Source of the DNA: Candidatus Rokuibacteriota bacterium
GTDB lineage: Bacteria; Methylomirabilota; Methylomirabilia; Rokubacteriales; CSP1-6
Assembly: GCA_016184365.1 (NCBI GenBank)
Contig: JACPCW010000099.1
Coordinates: 1 to 39,732, forward strand
Reading direction: 5' to 3'
DNA: 39,732 bases
Below are positions 31,005-38,602 of the stretch, one piece after another. The stretch's first letter is position 1. Each line of letters opens with the position of its first letter. Both the position numbers and the translations under genes were made by a program. The notes beneath the pieces were generated by a model. The model was not told where the DNA came from and searched no databases. It saw nothing but the letters and a program-made list of their open reading frames with translations.

Positions 31005-32194
31005 CGGGTGCTCCGATCGCCCGCCGCCGAGACGGCGGGGACGCGACGGCGGCAGAGCCACGCCATCAGCACGAGCAGGCCGCTGGCGACGACGAACGGC
31101 GCCGACAGACCGCCGGCGTCCGCCAGCGCCCCCATCGCGAGCGGACCGCCGACGTGGCCCGTGTCGGTCATCGTGCGCAGCCAGCCGATGGCGACGCCGC
31201 GCGCTTCAGGCGACACGAGGTCGCCGACGAGCGCCGTCGGCAGTGGCGTGACGAGCCCGATGGCGCTGCCGATCGCGAGACTCCAGACGCCGAGCGCGAG
31301 CGGACGTCTGAGCGACGTGACGCTGCCGAGCAGCCCGGCGTACAGCACCAGGCCCGGCACCAGCACGCGCACGCGGCCCCACCGATCCGACAGCATGCCG
31401 CCGAGCCAGAGCGCGGGCAGCCGGCCGAGGACCGTCAGGCTGACCAGGACGCCGACGCGGTCGGGCTGCAGGCCGGCGCGGCTGGCGAACAACAACGGCA
31501 GGAGAAAGACGAGCACGCCGGTCTGGGTCGCGACCATCACCCCGTTCGTCACGCTGGTGACGAGCACGCCGGGAATGCGGAGCGCGGCCCGAAGCGACGG
31601 TCCATCGCCCGCCGGGGCGGGCGCGGCTGGTGGCGGCGGCGCGATCCAGAGGGCGACGACGACGGCGGCGACGGCCATGCAGGCGGCTTCGAAGACGAAC
31701 GGCGTGACGATTCCGATCGCCTGGTACAGCCAGCCGCCGGTCGCGTTGCCGAGGAGCAGGCCGGCCGTCTCGCTCAGCAGCAGGAGGCTGACGGCGCGGC
31801 CCCGGCCGGCCTCGCGATCGACCATCGTGGTGAGCGCGACCGTTCCGAACATCGCCCAGCCGACGCCGCCGAGCGCGCGGAGGCCGATGAAGGCGCCGAA
31901 CGTGGACGTCGAGGCGCTCACGACGTCGACGACCGCGATCACGGCGAGCCCTGTGACCATGAGCGCGCGCCGGCCGACGCGATCCGCGAGATATCCGGTC
32001 GGCAGGCTCGCGATCCATTTCCCCGCGCCGAACACCGTCGGAATCAGCGTGACCATCCGGTAGTTCGCCGCGAACACGGTGTGCAGGTAGAGCGGCAGGG
32101 TCGGCCGGAGCACGCCCTGGCCGAGGTTGAAGAGGAACGCCGCGGCGAGAACGGGGATCACCGCGACGCGCCGTCGGTCTCCAGGCAGCGGCAC
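31001..32194 (-). CDS. Major facilitator superfamily transporter
   Basis: The product is 397 aa from GTG 32194, which overlaps the regulator gene by 37 nt; GTG 32161, in a GTGA overlap with the regulator stop, would give 386 aa but places the first helix at the very N-terminus, so the longer form with its 'RRR' is preferred, not certain. About twelve membrane helices are present; the loop 2-3 motif A is 'GYLADRVGRRALMV' (~67-80) with its repeat in the second half, 'GGMLSDRWGRVRVLV'. This is the drug/solute antiporter layout. Follows a MerR-type regulator and precedes a deacetylase in the same transcript. Confidence 0.88.
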   Translation of the reverse strand: MPLPGDRRRVAVIPVLAAAFLFNLGQGVLRPTLPLYLHTVFAANYRMVTLIPTVFGAGKWIASLPTGYLADRVGRRALMVTGLAVIAVVDVVSASTSTFGAFIGLRALGGVGWAMFGTVALTTMVDREAGRGRAVSLLLLSETAGLLLGNATGGWLYQAIGIVTPFVFEAACMAVAAVVVALWIAPPPPAAPAPAGDGPSLRAALRIPGVLVTSVTNGVMVATQTGVLVFLLPLLFASRAGLQPDRVGVLVSLTVLGRLPALWLGGMLSDRWGRVRVLVPGLVLYAGLLGSVTSLRRPLALGVWSLAIGSAIGLVTPLPTALVGDLVSPEARGVAIGWLRTMTDTGHVGGPLAMGALADAGGLSAPFVVASGLLVLMAWLCRRRVPAVSAAGDRSTR

Positions 32195-32574
32195 GGGCCG
32201 CGTCGTCTCGATCGTGATCGCGTGTCGAGGCGGCGCCGCACGTCCTCGAGCTCCCGCTGCAGCGCACGCAGCGCCGTGAGGCGGTGCTCGACGGTCGCGA
32301 GCTGGGCGCGGACGAGCTCACGCAGGCGCGGGCGCATGGCGGCGTCACCATCGAGCGCGGCCACGAGCGTCTTGATCTGCGCGAGCGGCACGCCGAGCGC
32401 GCGGGCGCGGCGCACGAACCGCAGCCGGTCGACCCCGCGCCGGCCGTACGTGCGGTATCCCGCGCGCGTCCGCTCCGCCGCCGGCAGGACGCCGACGTGC
32501 TCGTAGTACCGGATCGTCTTCGGCGGAACGCCGGTCGTCCGTGCGAGCTGTCCGATCGTCAGTGAGTCAGCCAT
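32158..32574 (-). CDS. MerR-family transcriptional regulator
   Basis: The 138-aa product from ATG 32574 has the winged-helix N-terminus 'LTIGQLARTTGVPPKTIRYY' (residues 5-24) followed by 'EHVGVLPAAERTRAGYRTYG' and a long coiled coil (~78-118) for dimerisation. The C-terminal segment is Arg-rich and lacks the CxxC or other metal-binding set of CueR/ZntR-like members, so the ligand is probably an organic compound. The start lies about 6 nt after the predicted -10 end, so the mRNA is likely leaderless. It should regulate its own promoter and the downstream MFS and deacetylase genes. Confidence 0.9.
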   Translation of the reverse strand: MADSLTIGQLARTTGVPPKTIRYYEHVGVLPAAERTRAGYRTYGRRGVDRLRFVRRARALGVPLAQIKTLVAALDGDAAMRPRLRELVRAQLATVEHRLTALRALQRELEDVRRRLDTRSRSRRRGPCRCLETDGASR

Positions 32575-32580
32575 GGCCGC

Positions 32581-32611
32581 ACGATAGACGTTCCAGCGGC
32601 TGGAAGGTCAA
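32581..32611 (-). promoter_or_regulatory. MerR-type autoregulated promoter with operator dyad
   Basis: On the - strand TTGACC (32611-32606), a 19-nt spacer, and TATCGT (32586-32581). The spacer contains the dyad TTCCAG-C-C-G-CTGGAA (32591-32605 region). A 19-20 bp spacer holding a dyad is the hallmark of promoters that MerR proteins activate by untwisting DNA. The ATG is only 7 nt beyond the -10. Confidence 0.8.
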
Positions 32612-32629
32612 CCTCCGGCCGGGGATCGA

Positions 32630-33436
32630 TCAGGCCGTCGCGACGGCGCAGATCGTCTCGGCACGATAGAGAAAGTCCGCGGCGTCGAGTCCCCGCATGC
32701 GGTCCGCGATGAACGCGAGGAATGCCCGTCGCTTCTCCGGCACGAGCGTCTCGAGCTTGCGTTTCGCCGTCCCGAATGACGTTCGCAACCCGATGAAGCG
32801 GGCGACGTCCCACTGATGCTCGATGCCCTCGGTCCACACGCGCCGCGCTGAGAAGCCCGCCGCGGTCAGCAGCGCCACGACCTTCTCCGGCGTGTCGCTG
32901 AGCTCGTCGCGGCGCGTCTGCGGACTCGGGTCGCAGGCGCCCCACGCGTCGAGCTCGTCGTTCCAGATCTCGCCGGCCGGCGGCACGGGGTCGTGGCCCC
33001 ACGTCGCGAGCGCGAACACGCCATGCCGATGGAGCACGCGCTTGACCTCGGCGAGCGCCGCACCGGGATCGCGCAGGTGGAACAGCACGAACGTCATGAC
33101 GGCGACATCGAACACGCCGCGGCGCAGGCCGAGGCTCATCGCGTCCATGACGGCGAGGTGACCCGGCGTGCGCGGCGCCCGGGCGACCATGCCGAACGCG
33201 CGATCGACACCGACGATCGCCGTCGCGGGCGCGACGCTCGCGATCTCACCGAGCAGCGTTCCCGGCCCGGTGCCGATGTCGAGGACGCGGCGCGCGCCGT
33301 CCCACGGCAGCGCCTCGAGCAATCGGCGGGTGACCGGCCGGATCACCGGGCTCCAGAATTCCGCGTAGCCGTCCGCCGCGGCGGAATAGTTCGCGGCAAG
33401 CCGTTCGATCTCGTCGGAATCTCGCGTCGCTGTCAT
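32630..33436 (-). CDS. Class I SAM-dependent methyltransferase
   Basis: The 268-aa product from ATG 33436 has motif I 'VLDIGTGPGTLLGEI' (~50-64), 'IVGVDRAFGMVARA' (~74-87), 'FDVAVMTFVLFHLRDP' (~109-124) and 'HRHGVFALATWGHDP' (~137-151), the UbiE/Methyltransf_11 core. The C-terminal 110 residues are helical and probably form the acceptor-substrate lid. It lies between the MerR operon and an alcohol dehydrogenase, with gaps of 27-55 nt. Substrate unknown. Confidence 0.87.
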   Translation of the reverse strand: MTATRDSDEIERLAANYSAAADGYAEFWSPVIRPVTRRLLEALPWDGARRVLDIGTGPGTLLGEIASVAPATAIVGVDRAFGMVARAPRTPGHLAVMDAMSLGLRRGVFDVAVMTFVLFHLRDPGAALAEVKRVLHRHGVFALATWGHDPVPPAGEIWNDELDAWGACDPSPQTRRDELSDTPEKVVALLTAAGFSARRVWTEGIEHQWDVARFIGLRTSFGTAKRKLETLVPEKRRAFLAFIADRMRGLDAADFLYRAETICAVATA

Positions 33437-33463
33437 CGCCGGGCACCGGGCGAGGCGCGGCCC

Positions 33464-34507
33464 TCACATCACGAAGACGCCCTTGCCCGTCGTCTGCGTG
33501 TCGAAGAGCTGGTACGCGGCCGCGGCCTCGTCCAGCTTGAAGCGGTGCGTGAACAGCCGGTCGACGGGAAGCTTCCGGTCGGCGATGAAGCGGGCGCACT
33601 CGGCCTGACCCATCGCGCTGAACGTCCATGAGCCGATCAGCGTGACCTGCCGGCGCAGCAGGTCCTTGCTGACGTCGAGCGTGACGTTGCCGCCTTCGCC
33701 GACGTACGCGACGCGGCCCCACGTGCGCACGCAGCGCACGGCCGCGACCCGCGCGTCCGGATGCGCGCTGCACTCGACCGCGGCGTCGACGCCTTCGCCG
33801 TGCGTCAGCTCGCGCAGCGCGGCCACCGGATCGCCGGCGGAGGGATCGAGCACGACGTCGGCGCCGAACTTGGTCGCGAGCGCGCGGCGCTCGGGAACGA
33901 CGTCGAGCGCGATCACGCGTGCGCCCATCGCGCGGCCGAGCAGCGTCGCGCTCAGTCCGACGGGGCCCTGACCGAAGACGGCGAGCGTGTCGCGCCCCGA
34001 GAGGTCGAGGCGCTTGAGCGCGCCGTACGCGGTGCCGGTTCCACAGGAGACCGCCGCGCCTTCTTCGAACGTGAGCTCGTCGGGCAGCGGCACCAGCGTG
34101 AACGCCGGCACCTTGATGTACGCTGCGTGACCGCCATGACCGGTCGCGCCATACACGACGATGCCCTGCTGGCAGAGCTGCGACCAGCCGACGCGGCAGT
34201 GCTTGCAGAGGCCGCAGCCCTTGTAGTGATGCACCATGACGCGCTGGCCGGTGGGCGCCTCGCGCTCGGACACGCCCGGGCCGCGCTCGGCGACGACGCC
34301 GCACGGCTCGTGGCCCGCGATGACCGGGTCGCCCCCGCCGAGCCCGAGCGACGCGGTGGCGCCGCCCCTGGCGCGATAGAAGTGCAGATCGCTGCCGCAC
34401 ATGCCGGACGCCTTCATCGCGAGCACGACTTCGCCCGGCCCGGGCGCCGGGTCGGGGAACTCCCGCAACTCGAGCTTTCGATCGCCGAGAAATACGACTC
34501 CACGCAT
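33464..34507 (-). CDS. Zinc-dependent alcohol dehydrogenase (MDR family)
   Basis: The 347-aa product from ATG 34507 (ribosome-binding site CAGGAG) has catalytic zinc ligands Cys37 ('SGMCGSDLHFY') and His67 region ('IAGHEPCGVV'), a structural zinc loop 'GCGLCKHCRVGWSQLC' (C-x2-C-x2-C-x7-C), and a Rossmann domain with 'FGQGPVGLSATLLGRAMGA' (~178-196). This is the layout of tetrameric zinc ADHs, including threonine and polyol dehydrogenases. It is divergent from the F420-type oxidoreductase gene with only 32 nt between starts, so the two are likely controlled together. Confidence 0.92.
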   Translation of the reverse strand: MRGVVFLGDRKLELREFPDPAPGPGEVVLAMKASGMCGSDLHFYRARGGATASLGLGGGDPVIAGHEPCGVVAERGPGVSEREAPTGQRVMVHHYKGCGLCKHCRVGWSQLCQQGIVVYGATGHGGHAAYIKVPAFTLVPLPDELTFEEGAAVSCGTGTAYGALKRLDLSGRDTLAVFGQGPVGLSATLLGRAMGARVIALDVVPERRALATKFGADVVLDPSAGDPVAALRELTHGEGVDAAVECSAHPDARVAAVRCVRTWGRVAYVGEGGNVTLDVSKDLLRRQVTLIGSWTFSAMGQAECARFIADRKLPVDRLFTHRFKLDEAAAAYQLFDTQTTGKGVFVM

Positions 34508-34539
34508 GGTTGGCTCCTGTACGCTCTGAACGTCACGCC

Positions 34540-35544
34540 ATGATACGCCGCTGGGGTCTGACCGTCCCGCTCGACGGGATCTCGCTCGCCGATCACGCGC
34601 GCATCTTTCGCTCGGCCGAAGCGCTCGGCTACACCGATTTCTGGTCCTACGAGTCCGACGTCGATCCGTTCGTGCCGCTCGCCATTGCCGCGGGCGTGAC
34701 GGAGCGCGCGATGCTCGGGACGGCGATCGTCGGCGCGTTCACGCGCGGGCCCGCGATCATCGCGATGGGCGCGCAGGCGATGGCCGAAGCGGCGCCCGGG
34801 CGCTTCTGTCTCGGCATCGGCGCGGGGTCGAACGTGACCGTCGAGCGGTGGAACGGCGGCCAGTTCGACAAGCCGCTCGCGCGCGTCACCGACACCGTCC
34901 AGGCCGTCCGGCAGGCGCTCGATGGTCAGACGACGAACGTGGTCGGACGCACGCTGTCCGTTTCCGGGTTCCGTCTGACTCGCCCGGTGCCGGCGCGCGT
35001 GCCGATCTACGTCGCGGGGCTGCAGGAGCGCATGGTGCGGCAAGCCGTGCGCATTTCGGACGGGGTGATCACGAACTGGCTGTCGGCGGGAGACGTGGGA
35101 AAGATCGCCGGCGTGGTGCGTGACGAAGCGCGCGCGGTGGAGAAAGATCCCGCATCGATCGCGATCGCGTGCCGCATCTTCGTCTGTCCGACGAACGATC
35201 GTGCGCGCGCCCGCGAGATGTTCAAGCGTGCGATCACGGCGTACCTGAACGTGCCGGTCTATCGCCGATTCCAGGCGTGGCTCGGTCGCGAAGAGGTCCT
35301 GCGCGAGATGCACGTGCGCTGGGACATCGGCGACCGGAAAGGCGCGCTGGCCGCGGTGCCGGAGGAGACGATCGACGACCTCGTCATCGTCGGCAGCCCC
35401 GAAGAATGTCGCGCCGGCGTGCAGGCCTACTGCGACAACGGCGTGACGATTCCGATCATCCGCCTGATGAATCTCGAGACGGAGCCGGCCGCGCGGGAGG
35501 CCGAGACGCTGCGGATGATCCGCGAGGCCGCGCCAGCGCGCTGA
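34540..35544 (+). CDS. LLM-class F420-dependent oxidoreductase
   Basis: The 334-aa product from ATG 34540 is a luciferase-like TIM barrel: 'HARIFRSAEALGYTDFWSYE' (~18-37), 'MLGTAIVGAFTRGPAIIAMGAQAMAEAAPGRFCLGIGAGS' in parts (~64-103), 'GLQERMVRQAVRISDGVITNW' in parts (~160-180) and 'IVGSPEECRAGVQAY' near the end. These blocks are those of the F420 branch (Mer, Fgd, Adf-like) rather than of FMN-type luciferases. Typical reactions are hydride transfers with F420. With the Ddn-like gene at 5068-5526, it implies that the organism makes F420. Confidence 0.88.
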   Translation: MIRRWGLTVPLDGISLADHARIFRSAEALGYTDFWSYESDVDPFVPLAIAAGVTERAMLGTAIVGAFTRGPAIIAMGAQAMAEAAPGRFCLGIGAGSNVTVERWNGGQFDKPLARVTDTVQAVRQALDGQTTNVVGRTLSVSGFRLTRPVPARVPIYVAGLQERMVRQAVRISDGVITNWLSAGDVGKIAGVVRDEARAVEKDPASIAIACRIFVCPTNDRARAREMFKRAITAYLNVPVYRRFQAWLGREEVLREMHVRWDIGDRKGALAAVPEETIDDLVIVGSPEECRAGVQAYCDNGVTIPIIRLMNLETEPAAREAETLRMIREAAPAR

Positions 35545-35559
35545 CCGCTCGCTGGCGCG
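35529..35559. terminator. Bidirectional hairpin between convergent genes
   Basis: A perfect 10-bp stem (35529-35538 with 35550-35559) around an 11-nt loop that contains the LLM-enzyme stop codon; the thioredoxin-fold gene ends on the other strand 20 nt further on. Placement between convergent genes suits a bidirectional terminator; no U-tract. Confidence 0.5.
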
Positions 35560-35579
35560 CCCGCCGCAGCGTCAGGTGT

Positions 35580-36281
35580 TCAGGCCAGCGAGCCGACGAC
35601 CAGCCGTTCGTGCAGCTTCGTCAGCATCTCGTCGATGCCGGCGCACGCCCAGACCTGGAAGAACGGCGAGGCCTGCAGCGCGAAGAAGTCCCGCGTGCCG
35701 CGCTCGGTCGTCTGCTCCTTGCTCTCGCCGGACTTCGGCGCACGGATCGCGCCGACCACGCGGTCCTTGTGATAGATCGCCGGGAACTCGGTGTAGTGAT
35801 AGAGGTACGCGAGGTCCTTCGTGTAGAAGGCGACGATCGGGATCGACTGGTACGTCGTGCCGTCGCGCTCGAACAGGAACTGGTTCATCAGATCCGCGTT
35901 CGGTGACTCCACCGGGTTCGCCTTCGGCTCGCGTCCCATCTTCTGACCGTCGCGCGTGAAGATCCCGAGGTCGAGGCCGCCGACCTCGGCGAGGCGCGCC
36001 ACCATCGGCAGATCGCGGCGGCAGTCGGACGACCACTCCTCGGCGAGCATCAGGATCTTCCGCGGCCCGTTCGGCTGCGCGACGAGCCAGCGGATCGCGC
36101 CGACCTGGTCGTCGGTGAGCCGCGCGCGGTCGTAGGCCTCGCGGAGAAAACCACTGAAGTCCTTGCGCGGGGCCATCGAGCCTTCGCGCTTCAGATTGTC
36201 GGGCGTGCCGGCGTACGTCACGTACTCGTCGAACGTCATGCCTCGTGCGAACCGTTCCGGCGTGAGCTTGCGGTCGGCCAC
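35580..36281 (-). CDS. Thioredoxin-family protein with single active-site Cys (SxxC)
   Basis: The 233-aa product starts at GTG 36281 with GAGGAGG upstream. Residues ~70-100 hold the thioredoxin strand and helix 'KILMLAEEWSSDCRRDLP'; the usual W-C-x-x-C is W-S-S-D-C here, so only the second Cys remains. The N-terminal ~65 residues (…FDEYVTYAGTPDNL…) and the C-terminal part with 'HYTEFPAIYHKD' are shared with a group of uncharacterised thioredoxin-like bacterial proteins. Without the attacking Cys it cannot act as an ordinary disulfide reductase; a monothiol or binding role is possible. No operon partner. Confidence 0.75.
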   Translation of the reverse strand: MADRKLTPERFARGMTFDEYVTYAGTPDNLKREGSMAPRKDFSGFLREAYDRARLTDDQVGAIRWLVAQPNGPRKILMLAEEWSSDCRRDLPMVARLAEVGGLDLGIFTRDGQKMGREPKANPVESPNADLMNQFLFERDGTTYQSIPIVAFYTKDLAYLYHYTEFPAIYHKDRVVGAIRAPKSGESKEQTTERGTRDFFALQASPFFQVWACAGIDEMLTKLHERLVVGSLA

Positions 36282-36397
36282 GGGAGCCTCCTCGGACGTA
36301 GTGCCCGCGCGCCGTGCGCGACGGACGGGTCGGATGATAGCGCACGCATCCCGCGCGGTTCCGCGGTGTACGATGTCGCGGCCAGGGAGGACACGTC

Positions 36398-36616
36398 ATG
36401 AGCGCCGAGATTTCGCTCGACGAAGTGAAGCGACGGGCCCAGGTCGCAGGCGTCGCGATCCGCGACGATCGCTGGGAAGCCGTACGCCGGCTGCTCGTGG
36501 AGGCGCTGAAGCCGCTGCGAGCGGTGGATTCGCGCGCGATCGCCACCCTCGAGCCGGCCATGAGGTTCGACGCGCGAGGCGAGTCTCGGAAAGGACCGAC
36601 CGATGGCCGGCGATGA
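36398..36616 (+). CDS. AtzG-like (DUF4089) small subunit of an amidase
   Basis: The 72-aa product from ATG 36398 has a strong ribosome-binding site (AGGGAGGA). It overlaps the amidase gene by 14 nt. The helical sequence 'LDEVKRRAQVAGVAIRDDRW' and 'LLVEALKPLRAVD' is like GatC/AtzG proteins, which wrap and stabilise the GatA-type catalytic subunit. By analogy with AtzG-AtzE, it is probably needed for amidase folding or activity. Small genes of this type are easily missed in annotation. Confidence 0.75.
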   Translation: MSAEISLDEVKRRAQVAGVAIRDDRWEAVRRLLVEALKPLRAVDSRAIATLEPAMRFDARGESRKGPTDGRR

Positions 36617-37988
36617 GCTCTGGTACGCCGGCATTCGCGAGCTCGGCACGCGGTTCCGCAAGCGCGAGCTGTCGCCGGTCGAGCTGACGTCCGCGCTGCT
36701 CGCGCGCATCGAACGCCTCGATCCGACGCTGAACGCGTTCGTCACGCTCACCGCCGACCGCGCGCTCGCCGAAGCCAAGGCGGCGGAGGCGGCGCTGCTG
36801 CGCGGCGACACGCGCCCGCTCCTCGGCATTCCCGTCGGCTACAAGGACATCTACGCGACGCGCGGCATCCGCACGACCGGCGGCTCCGCGCTGCTCGCGG
36901 ACTGGGTGCCGGATGCCGACTCGACGTGCGTGACGCGACTGCAAGATGCCGGCTGCGTCATGCTCGGCAAGCTCATCACGCACGAGTTCGCGTGGGGCAT
37001 TCAGTCGCCCGGGCATCGCTTCAAGCCGGCGCGCAATCCGTGGAACGTCGATCACATCCCCGGCGGATCGTCGAGCGGCTCGGGCGCGGCGCTCGCATCC
37101 GGGATGTGCGTGGGCGCGCTCGGCACGGACACCGGCGGCTCGATCCGCGGACCGGCGTCGTTCTGCGGCGTCGTCGGCATCAAGCCGACGTACGGCCGGT
37201 GCAGCCGCGCCGGCGTGCTGACGCTGTCGTGGACGCTCGATCACACCGGCCCGCTGGCGCGCTCGGTCGAAGATTGCGCGTTCCTGCTGCAGGCGCTCGC
37301 CGGTCACGACGCGGCGGATCCCGCGTCGAGCCCGGCGCCCGTCTCCGACTACGCCGGTGCGCTGGCGCAGCCGATCCGGGGCATGAAGATCGGGATTGCG
37401 CGCGACTTCTTCCTCGACGGCGCGGATGACGCCGTCGTGAGCGCGTTCGAGACGGCGCTCCGGACGCTGCGCGATCTGGGCGCCGACGTCCGCGACGTGG
37501 AGATTCCGAACATCTGGGACGCGCCGAGCTTCATGGTCATCATGGCGTCGGAAGCGTTCGCCTATCACGAGCGCGATCTGCGCGAGCGGCCGGAGCTCTA
37601 CGGCGACCTGCTGCGCGAGCGGCTGATGTCCGGCGCGCTCTACACCGGATCGGAATACGTGCAGGCGATGCGGCTGCGCGAGCGGCTGCGCGGCGAGATG
37701 CTCGACGTGCTGCGCACCGTCGACGTCATCGCGACGCCGACCTCGCCGAAGCCGGCGCCGACGTTCACGCAGATGTGGGACACGCGGGTGGGATTTCCGC
37801 GGAGCAACATGCCGCCGTTCAACCTGAGCGGCCTGCCGGCGCTCGCGCTGCCCTGCGGCTTCTCGTCGGCGGGGCTGCCGATCTCACTGCAGCTCGCGGG
37901 TCGCCCGTTCGAAGAGGCGACGGTGCTTCGCGCCGGGCATGCCTACGAACAGGCGACCGAGTGGCATCGGCGCCGGCCGCCGGTCTGA
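36603..37988 (+). CDS. Amidase-signature-family amidase (GatA/AtzE-like)
   Basis: The 461-aa product from ATG 36603 has the complete Ser-cisSer-Lys triad: Lys81 in 'GIPVGYKDIYA', cis-Ser156 in 'IPGGSSSGSGAALASGM' and nucleophile Ser180 in 'GTDTGGSIRGPA'. The rest, including 'GIKPTYGRCSRAGVL' and 'PTSPKPAPTF', is normal family sequence and length. Hydrolyses an amide to acid and ammonia; with its AtzG-like partner, a small amide such as a biuret-type or carboxylated compound is possible, but an aryl or alkyl amide is equally so. Confidence 0.93.
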   Translation: MAGDELWYAGIRELGTRFRKRELSPVELTSALLARIERLDPTLNAFVTLTADRALAEAKAAEAALLRGDTRPLLGIPVGYKDIYATRGIRTTGGSALLADWVPDADSTCVTRLQDAGCVMLGKLITHEFAWGIQSPGHRFKPARNPWNVDHIPGGSSSGSGAALASGMCVGALGTDTGGSIRGPASFCGVVGIKPTYGRCSRAGVLTLSWTLDHTGPLARSVEDCAFLLQALAGHDAADPASSPAPVSDYAGALAQPIRGMKIGIARDFFLDGADDAVVSAFETALRTLRDLGADVRDVEIPNIWDAPSFMVIMASEAFAYHERDLRERPELYGDLLRERLMSGALYTGSEYVQAMRLRERLRGEMLDVLRTVDVIATPTSPKPAPTFTQMWDTRVGFPRSNMPPFNLSGLPALALPCGFSSAGLPISLQLAGRPFEEATVLRAGHAYEQATEWHRRRPPV

Positions 37989-38602
37989 GCGTTCGGCGGC
38001 TCGCCGGCCTGGCGTCGCTCGCCGCGCCGGACCTGGCGCTCGCCGGTGTCCATCTCTATGCGTTCGTCGGGCTCGTCTGGATCGACGACTTGCCGGCGAC
38101 GGCTGCCATCGCACGCTTCTTCGAGCACTGGCCCATCAGCGAGGTGCTGGCGCTCGTCGGCAGCCTGTTCCTGATGGCGATATTCGCGCCGAACCCCGAC
38201 GTGACGCGGCTCCACCGCGTCCTGGCGGCGGCTCTGATCGGCCTGCCGCTCGCCGGCCTCGCCCACGTGGGCGGCGTCCTCCAGAGCTTCTGGATCTTCC
38301 TGCTCGCGGATTCGATCACGCTGTACCGCGAACGGCCGACCGAGGGACGCCAGGCGAGCGGCTGCGCGCACACCCTGCTCGGCGGCGCGCTGCTGCTGGT
38401 GCTGAGCACCCCGTTCGTGAATGTGCCGCACGCGGGACCTCGTGTCCTTCGCCGGCGTTTCGCGCGCGCGACGAGCTACCAGGTCGCGATGATGGCCTAC
38501 GGGGCGACCTACTTCCCGCTGCGCGCGCTGGTCACGGTGTTCGCTGACTGGATGCGTCGCGACATCGAAGAAGGAGACCGCATGAAGAAGGAGACCGCAT
38601 GA
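37961..38602 (+). CDS. Small integral membrane protein of unknown function
   Basis: The product is 213 aa if started at GTG 37961, overlapping the amidase by 28 nt; a CTG at 37985 in a CTGA overlap with the amidase stop is the other option (205 aa). Hydrophobic segments are at about 27-48, 64-84, 95-125 and 147-165, with a polar loop 'YRERPTEGRQASG'. No motif that I recognise. The end overlaps the next gene as ATGA, and the last codons lie in a 17-bp tandem duplication (38567-38600). Translationally coupled on both sides, so it belongs to the amidase-PLP enzyme unit. Confidence 0.6.
   Translation: MASAPAAGLSVRRLAGLASLAAPDLALAGVHLYAFVGLVWIDDLPATAAIARFFEHWPISEVLALVGSLFLMAIFAPNPDVTRLHRVLAAALIGLPLAGLAHVGGVLQSFWIFLLADSITLYRERPTEGRQASGCAHTLLGGALLLVLSTPFVNVPHAGPRVLRRRFARATSYQVAMMAYGATYFPLRALVTVFADWMRRDIEEGDRMKKETA
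38567..38600 (+). repeat. 17-bp tandem duplication containing ribosome-binding site and start codon
   Basis: GAAGAAGGAGACCGCAT occurs twice in tandem (38567-38583 and 38584-38600). Each unit carries AAGGAG followed 5 nt later by an ATG. The first ATG (38582) is in the frame of the membrane protein and meets TGA after six codons; the second (38599) opens the PLP-enzyme gene. Confidence 0.85.
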
